DNA from: Fibrobacter sp. UWR3
Lineage (GTDB): Bacteria; Fibrobacterota; Fibrobacteria; Fibrobacterales; Fibrobacteraceae
DNA length: 64,000 bases
Assembly (NCBI RefSeq): GCF_900143055.1
Contig: NZ_FRCW01000004.1
Location: 186,001 to 250,000, forward strand
Direction of reading: 5' to 3'
Both the position numbers and the translations under genes were made by a program. Of this stretch, positions 59,722 to 64,000 are shown piece by piece. The notes under the pieces are model-generated. The model worked only from the letters and a program-made list of their open reading frames with translations. It did no database searches and was not told the DNA's origin. The stretch's first letter is position 1; every line of letters begins with the position of its first letter.

Positions 59722-60828
59722 CTATTCCACGATCAGGGACTTCTCGTAAATAAAGTCGACTTCCTCGGGCGTGATTCCGCCTGGGACGAGGTCCAGTTTG
59801 GAGCGGTTCACCTTCATGGCGGCGGCGAACTTGTCGCGCATTTCGCGCGTAACCTTGCATTTGCCTATGAGCCTTTCGAGCATCGCGGCGAAATCGGCGG
59901 TGCTTTCGAGGCCCAACAGTGTCAAGATGCGCTTGACATCTTCGGGAACTTTCTTTTCGCAGATTTCCACGTAGGCAGCGAGGAAGTAACCGACGGCGGG
60001 GCCGTGCGGCACGCCCTGATGCAGCGTGAGATCGTAGCTCATGCCGTGCGGTACGGCAGTGCTCGTGTGCGCGATGGACATGCCCGCGATAGTCGAGGTG
60101 AGCATGAGTTTTTCGTAAAGGTTTTCGCTTACGGGGGCGTCGGAGAGGAGTGCTTCCTTGAATTCGCCCCAGAGCTTGAGGCCGTATTCTGGGCACATGC
60201 GGTTGAACGCGTTGGAATAGACGTTCAGGATGCTTTCGACCATGTGGGCGAGGGCATCGACCGCGGTGTTGATAATCAGCGTCTTCTTGGCCGAGGCGAG
60301 GTACTTGCCGTCGACAAGCGCGAGTGCTGGGAAAATCTTGTGCGGGATGCTCTTCTTCAGTTGAATCTTGTGGTTCGTGATGATGGCGACCGGCGTTGCC
60401 TCGGAACCCGTTCCGCAGGTAGTCGGTACAGCAACGACAGGTACGTGGCCGAGCGGCTTTTCGGGAGCCTTGTGCAAGTTGTCTGCGTCAACACTCGGGT
60501 TTGCAAGGAGCAATGCAACAGCCTTTGCTGCGTCAATGGCGGAACCGCCCCCGATGCCGATGATGTAATCGGCGCCGAATTCGCGGGCTTGTTTTGCGGC
60601 GTTCCCCACGGTATCGGTAGAAGGATTTTCCTCGACTTGGTCAAAAACCTGGTACGGCACGTGGCCTACATCCAGAACGGCGGTGACATCGTTCAATGAA
60701 CCGTTCTTCTTGGCAGAAGTTTTGCCCGTCATGATGAACGCACGTTTCCCCATCGCAAGCAGGTTTTGCGCGTGGTTTTTCACGCAGTCCTTTTCAACAT
60801 AGATATCCGTGGGTACATAGAAACGCAT
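59722..60828 (-). CDS. Iron-containing alcohol dehydrogenase
   Basis: 368 residues of the group III Fe-ADH family: NAD-binding IIGIGGGSAIDAAKAVALL, VPVVAVPTTCGTGSEATPVA, then the metal ligands in NTAVDALAHMVESIL (D, H), HTSTAVPHGMSYDL (H) and LHQGVPHGPAVG (H). It should interconvert an alcohol and aldehyde with NAD(P); substrate unknown. A truncated copy of its first 52 codons lies upstream at 61859-62065, with another gene between. AGGA lies before the ATG. Confidence 0.93.
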   Translation of the reverse strand: MRFYVPTDIYVEKDCVKNHAQNLLAMGKRAFIMTGKTSAKKNGSLNDVTAVLDVGHVPYQVFDQVEENPSTDTVGNAAKQAREFGADYIIGIGGGSAIDAAKAVALLLANPSVDADNLHKAPEKPLGHVPVVAVPTTCGTGSEATPVAIITNHKIQLKKSIPHKIFPALALVDGKYLASAKKTLIINTAVDALAHMVESILNVYSNAFNRMCPEYGLKLWGEFKEALLSDAPVSENLYEKLMLTSTIAGMSIAHTSTAVPHGMSYDLTLHQGVPHGPAVGYFLAAYVEICEKKVPEDVKRILTLLGLESTADFAAMLERLIGKCKVTREMRDKFAAAMKVNRSKLDLVPGGITPEEVDFIYEKSLIVE

Positions 60829-60896
60829 AGAATTGTCCTGAAATTATGAGAGTATGCAAAAAAAAATAGTAAATCGAGGTTGGAAAATTTTGCCGG

Positions 60897-61823
60897 CTAG
60901 AACCTGCGGACTACAAGGATTTCGAAGGCCGCTACGTATTTTTGCTCCAGATGTTCGCCAAACGCGATGGCGGAATATCCGCTTTTAAGAACGATGTTCC
61001 AAGCCCATTTTTCCCCGATGTAGCCCAAAGCGGTCTTTATGTCCGATTCGGGTAAGAGCAGGTTGCCGTCGTCAGCGTTCTCGCGTCCGTACGCAATGCC
61101 TACAACGCCCCAGAGGTTCCAGAAATACCCGTTGCTGAAAACGAAGGTGTAGGTGTACCCGACGTCACCCCAGATGGAGGTGATGTCGCGCTTGTCGTTT
61201 ACGTAATCGAGCACTCCGTCGTTGTCTTCGGCAATGTTTCGTTGCAGGCGCCCGCCGATAATCAAGCTCCCGGCTGATTTTTTTTGTCGGCGATCCAAAA
61301 AGTAGGCGCTCCTGGGTGCAAAAATTTCTTTCGCGGTCGCCATCCAGAGCATCGAGAAATACATGTCCGCAAACCAGAGGTCTATGAATTCCTGCTCCTT
61401 TTCGCCGTCGCGCTCGACTTCCGCGGTAAAGCCGCTGTAAAAGCGGAGCTTTGCCGTAAGCCACCAGTTCCCGGGGAAAAAGTCAAGCCCCGTCTCGAAA
61501 GCCTGGGTGTCTGATTTTCCATTCGAGGTGGTAAAAGGGAGGCTGTACTTGAAATCGGCGGACACGTCCCACGAAATCCCGAATGTGGTAAACAGACTGT
61601 CGTAACCGACGCCGATGCCCACATCGACCGGGCGGTTCGAATTGAGCATCGAGTTGTTGTAGGCGGAATTCCAGGTGGCCACGAAATTGTAATCGCACAA
61701 GAAACGCAGCGAGAATCGTTCACGGAACTTGGAAACCGAAGGCTCGTCGCTGTCTTGCGCTTCGGCAAAGGCAAACCCCGCGAACACCAGGGCAAACAGG
61801 AATATTTTCAGGACGCACTTCAT
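60897..61823 (-). CDS. DUF4421-like outer-membrane protein
   Basis: 308 residues with a signal peptide (MKCVLKIFLFALVFAGFAFAE), then barrel-like strands: FSLRFLCDYNFVATWNSAYN, DVGIGVGYDSLFTTFGISW, FFPGNWWLTAKLRFYSGF, and NIVLKSGYSAIAFG, ending AAFEILVVRRF. It fits my memory of DUF4421, porin-like proteins of Bacteroidota and Fibrobacter; function unknown. The frame is open 19 codons upstream, but the signal peptide fixes the ATG at 61823. It lies between the intact dehydrogenase and its broken copy. Confidence 0.7.
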   Translation of the reverse strand: MKCVLKIFLFALVFAGFAFAEAQDSDEPSVSKFRERFSLRFLCDYNFVATWNSAYNNSMLNSNRPVDVGIGVGYDSLFTTFGISWDVSADFKYSLPFTTSNGKSDTQAFETGLDFFPGNWWLTAKLRFYSGFTAEVERDGEKEQEFIDLWFADMYFSMLWMATAKEIFAPRSAYFLDRRQKKSAGSLIIGGRLQRNIAEDNDGVLDYVNDKRDITSIWGDVGYTYTFVFSNGYFWNLWGVVGIAYGRENADDGNLLLPESDIKTALGYIGEKWAWNIVLKSGYSAIAFGEHLEQKYVAAFEILVVRRF

Positions 61824-61858
61824 CAGGGGCCTTGAAAAGATAATAACATAAAGAGCCC

Positions 61859-62065
61859 CTAGCGCATCAGTCTGTTCCAAAGAGCATCTTCTAGATTGCG
61901 TCTGGAATCTACGACGGCGGTGACATCGTTCAAGGAACCGTTCTTCTTGGCAGATATTTTGCCCGTCATAATGAACGCACGCTTTCCAACCGCAAGTAAA
62001 TTAGGGGCGTGGCTCTTCACGCAGTCTTTTTCAACGTAGATATCCGTGGGCACGTAGAAACGCAT
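61859..62065 (-). pseudogene. Truncated copy of the iron alcohol dehydrogenase 5' end
   Basis: 68 codons. The first 52 residues match the dehydrogenase at 59722-60828 almost exactly (MRFYVPTDIYVEKDCVK, then KRAFIMTGKISAKKNGSLND VTAVVD), with few substitutions; the reading then changes to unrelated sequence (SRRNLEDALWNRLMR). DNA identity over about 155 bases is high but not perfect, so the event is not brand new. All catalytic residues are missing. It may still be translated because start and frame are intact. Confidence 0.85.
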
Positions 62066-62086
62066 AGAAAATACATTTCCTGATTA

Positions 62087-62266
62087 TTATAATCCGAGTC
62101 CTTCGATTATTGAGCGAACAGATGACTCGTCAGTAATTTCCACTTTGGCAAGAATGATTTTTATTCCATCAATGTTTTTTGTTCGGACGAATTCATCAAA
62201 TTGGTTCATAAAACCGCCGAGATATAGCCGTTCGTTTACCGTCATGCCTTTATATTTTTCAGTCAT
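62087..62266 (-). CDS. Small protein of 59 residues, unknown
   Basis: Short gene starting MTEKYKGM with a second Met; core VNERLYLGGFMNQFDEF, then VRTKNIDGIKIILAKVEI and a C-terminal SIIEGLGL. The helix-rich pattern (TVNERLY...F..F), with a two-helix hairpin and a final LGL, resembles small uncharacterised proteins I have seen in several phyla, often near transferred genes. It ends 21 bases before the dehydrogenase fragment. The coding potential rests on this pattern and an uninterrupted frame. Confidence 0.65.
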   Translation of the reverse strand: MTEKYKGMTVNERLYLGGFMNQFDEFVRTKNIDGIKIILAKVEITDESSVRSIIEGLGL

Positions 62267-62316
62267 TCAATCATCCGCTTTAAAACTATAAGTCTTGTCT
62301 TGAATATACAAATCTT

Positions 62317-62350
62317 GTCGTTCGAACACCTGTCACGGTTCCAGAACGAC
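62317..62350 (-). other. Inverted repeat after the membrane protein gene
   Basis: GTCGTTC (62317-62323) and GAACGAC (62344-62350), 20-base loop, no T-run. Possible weak end of the membrane protein transcript. Confidence 0.35.
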
Positions 62351-62358
62351 TTGATTGA

Positions 62359-63054
62359 CTAAGGCTTAATTACTTCTTGCTGTAGCTGGTAGAGCTTATT
62401 CCCCTGTTCTACACAGGGGCGTAATACGCGCAACCAGGTTACCATAATCCCAATAATCGAGGCACACATTGCAAAACAGCCGGGCCTGGTGGCTACAATC
62501 CCTTCATACGCCACAATGTTGGCGAGGAGAAGGAAGATGACGAAAAGAACCAAGTCGCGCCTGGCCACGGGAGTGTATTGAATGCCGAGCACGTCTAGCA
62601 GCTTCTGCTGCCGCCGCGCGATATCCCACAAAATAAAGATGCCAATAAGATACCCGATATCAGGAATAGCCGCGCACAAGATTGCAATGGTCGGGGAAAA
62701 AGTTGTCTTGGTGAGGCAACGCAGGTTCGTCAAGGCATGGTCGAGCCACGATGGCCAGTAAATGGAAAACAGCACCCCCATAAGTGCGCCTATGACCGAA
62801 GAAGCGATTATTAGAACTATATTCACTATCGTCAAATAGTAGAGATAGTAGAGAAACCGAGCGGTATCTGCATCATTCCCGTCTGCGTTCGCCATATAGC
62901 CAGCAATCTCCATGGCGATAATGCATAGCACTATGCATACAACAATAAGGATAAGCCAAAGTTTCAAGAAGAACATGGTGCGGGCGCCTCGCCGGGAATT
63001 GTCTTCCAGACGCTTGCTATCTGAACTTGTATTTTTTGGTTGCAACGACGGCAT
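62359..63054 (-). CDS. Membrane protein, possibly DUF4328-like
   Basis: 231 residues. A polar N-terminus of about 26 residues (a second ATG gives MFFLKLWLI directly), then six hydrophobic segments with a soluble loop containing WPSWLDHALTNLRCL and FILWDIARRQQKLLDVLG. The arrangement recalls DUF4328 proteins, but I am unsure. TATATT (minus, 63062-63067) ends seven bases before the ATG. The GNAT gene ends 14 bases upstream of the start. Confidence 0.65.
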   Translation of the reverse strand: MPSLQPKNTSSDSKRLEDNSRRGARTMFFLKLWLILIVVCIVLCIIAMEIAGYMANADGNDADTARFLYYLYYLTIVNIVLIIASSVIGALMGVLFSIYWPSWLDHALTNLRCLTKTTFSPTIAILCAAIPDIGYLIGIFILWDIARRQQKLLDVLGIQYTPVARRDLVLFVIFLLLANIVAYEGIVATRPGCFAMCASIIGIMVTWLRVLRPCVEQGNKLYQLQQEVIKP

Positions 63055-63068
63055 TGAAAAAAATATAA

Positions 63069-63647
63069 TTACGGGTACTTCGCTCCGGGGATGTCCTTGA
63101 GGATTTCTTTCCAGAAATCGCGGAATTCCTTTTCGGTGACGGGGCCGCCAGCGCTGAGTAGGCGGTAGTGCTCGCCTTGCCAGACGTAATCGACGGGGGA
63201 GGAGTCAAAGCCGTTGTGGGTGTAAAATTCGCGACGGCGGTTCCTGAGTTCGAGTTCTTCTGTGTCCTTGGAATCTTCTTCGACTTCGATATCGACGACG
63301 ATGCGCGTGTCGGGGTGTTGCCTGCGGATGGCCTGCAGGATTTGTGAACCGTACCCACGGCTGCGCAGCTCTGGAACGACTGCGAAATAAACGATGTTCG
63401 TGATGCTCCCGTGCGTGATGGAGTTCGAGAACCCGCAGAACATGGGGGTCGCGGCAATTTTTTTCCCGACTTCAGCGTGATTCTCGCCTTCCTCCTTGTC
63501 GAAAAACGCCCAAAATTCCCGCTTGATTTTATCGTCGAGTAAATGCTTTATCGGGATGCGTTCGTTCGCCGGGAACGCCGATTCGTACAGCGCCTTGACC
63601 TGCGGCAACCACGGAGATTTCTTTGTGATGTCGAAAAACTGGAGCAT
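63069..63647 (-). CDS. GNAT-family N-acetyltransferase
   Basis: 192 residues with the acetyl-CoA motif YFAVVPELRSRGYGSQILQAI (R-x-R-G-Y-G) at about 87-107, an N-terminal LYESAFPANERIPI, and FYTHNGFD near residue 141. Cytoplasmic; acceptor unknown. TATTCT (minus, 63656-63661) lies eight bases before the ATG. Complete. Confidence 0.85.
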   Translation of the reverse strand: MLQFFDITKKSPWLPQVKALYESAFPANERIPIKHLLDDKIKREFWAFFDKEEGENHAEVGKKIAATPMFCGFSNSITHGSITNIVYFAVVPELRSRGYGSQILQAIRRQHPDTRIVVDIEVEEDSKDTEELELRNRRREFYTHNGFDSSPVDYVWQGEHYRLLSAGGPVTEKEFRDFWKEILKDIPGAKYP

Positions 63648-63715
63648 CCGCAGAAAGAATAGGATAATGTAGTTCGCTCGTCAAGTAGGGGAGTGCGCTT
63701 CGGAGCGTTTTAGTG

Positions 63716-63721
63716 TATATT
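63716..63721 (+). promoter_or_regulatory. -10 element (TATATT) of the SDR gene, predicted leaderless
   Basis: TATATT seven bases before the ATG at 63729, after a GCGCTTCGGAGCG stem region. Confidence 0.45.
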
Positions 63722-63728
63722 TTCTCTC

Positions 63729-64000
63729 ATGAAATCGTTTGAAAATAAAGTGGTTGTGGTGACGGGCGGGGCGCGCGGGATTGGCGCTGCCGTCGTGAGT
63801 GAATTCGAGAAAGAGGGCGCGAAGGTCGCCTACATCGACATTCGCGAGAATCCCTGCTTTGTGGGGGACTTGTCGAAGAAGGATGTGCTCGAAAAATTCG
63901 CGCAGTTCGTTATCGAAAAGTACGGGCGCGTGGATGTGCTGGTAAACAACGCGCTTCCGCTGATGAAGGGCATTGACGAGTGCAGCTACGAAGAATTCAG
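63729..64000 (+). CDS. Short-chain dehydrogenase/reductase (partial, runs off right edge)
   Basis: The first 90 codons are present. The N-terminal NAD(P) motif TGGARGIGAAVVSEFEKEG (TGxxxGIG), VAYIDIREN, a shortened second strand GDLSKKDV and the NNA-type motif VDVLVNNALP match the classical SDR family. The active-site YxxxK would lie beyond the window. An Asp after the second strand (YIDIRE) suggests NAD preference. No operon partner visible. Confidence 0.88.
   Translation, partial: MKSFENKVVVVTGGARGIGAAVVSEFEKEGAKVAYIDIRENPCFVGDLSKKDVLEKFAQFVIEKYGRVDVLVNNALPLMKGIDECSYEEF

Noticed and set aside
1-64000. CRISPR arrays, insertion sequences, prophage and tRNA genes
   Set aside because: No regularly spaced repeats, no transposase, integrase or phage structural motifs and no tRNA cloverleaf were recognised by eye; a tRNAscan and IS search could still find a missed one.

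Overview
The window reads as chromosomal DNA of a Fibrobacter species (rumen or gut fibre degrader). The grounds are indirect but consistent. Many exported proteins carry Ser-rich linkers. Secreted plant-polysaccharide enzymes (a PL1 pectate lyase, a GH16 beta-glucanase, a CE2-type esterase) sit among many outer-membrane barrels with no clear homologues I can name. The pectate lyase and the GH16 end in sorting-domain-like tails of the type used by type IX secretion. No rRNA, tRNA, CRISPR array, insertion sequence or prophage was recognised. Coding density is high, and several gene junctions use a 1-nt TAATG or TGATG overlap.

Layout. 1-3989: DUF5662 protein (cut by the edge), metallophosphatase, a fused ResB-CcsA cytochrome c synthase and a YbjQ protein. 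3975-6320: a segment bounded by 51-bp inverted repeats, holding a hairpin-rich 500-bp non-coding stretch and a COG2509-type FAD oxidoreductase. 6319-11894: two-gene unit of a FecR-domain protein and a large beta-helix plus barrel protein. 12010-14086: unknown gene, ybeY and a CorC-like protein in overlapping order. 14112-19826: acyl-CoA synthetase, a small membrane protein, and a tandemly duplicated barrel/lipoprotein pair. 20048-25346: pectate lyase, TPR protein and GH16. 25434-32679: rlmI, VanZ protein, zinc-ribbon membrane protein, OmpA protein, rnpB and an Omp85-like protein. 32727-37474: an MCE protein with recG, then a more AT-rich AbiEi/AbiEii type IV toxin-antitoxin pair. 37564-43269: secreted protein, rpsF-rpsR-rplI, two paralogous envelope proteins and the CE2-like lipoprotein. 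43319-49745: RND efflux pair, divIC/ftsB-like gene, dprA and mazG. 49746-50030: hairpins and a candidate small RNA. 50031-64000: a double-length uvrA, a pseudo-FGE protein and its membrane partner, ychF, an iron alcohol dehydrogenase, a broken copy of its 5' end, small and membrane proteins, a GNAT, and the start of an SDR.

Two genome-scale patterns stand out. First, about a dozen genes have a TATATT-like -10 element ending only 6-8 nt before the start codon, which predicts leaderless mRNAs, while other genes here have strong Shine-Dalgarno sequences. Second, several short repeat families occur between and even inside genes: the 51-bp inverted repeats, a 34-bp direct repeat, an AAAGYAGCCCGA repeat placed just after stop codons, and an in-frame PALNSA-type repeat inside the FAD oxidoreductase with a related copy in recG.

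The strongest candidates for undescribed biology are the inverted-repeat-bounded segment with its structured RNA, the orphan RNA upstream of uvrA, the leaderless start class, and the duplicated barrel/lipoprotein pair. All function statements come from motif reading by eye; no database search was run.
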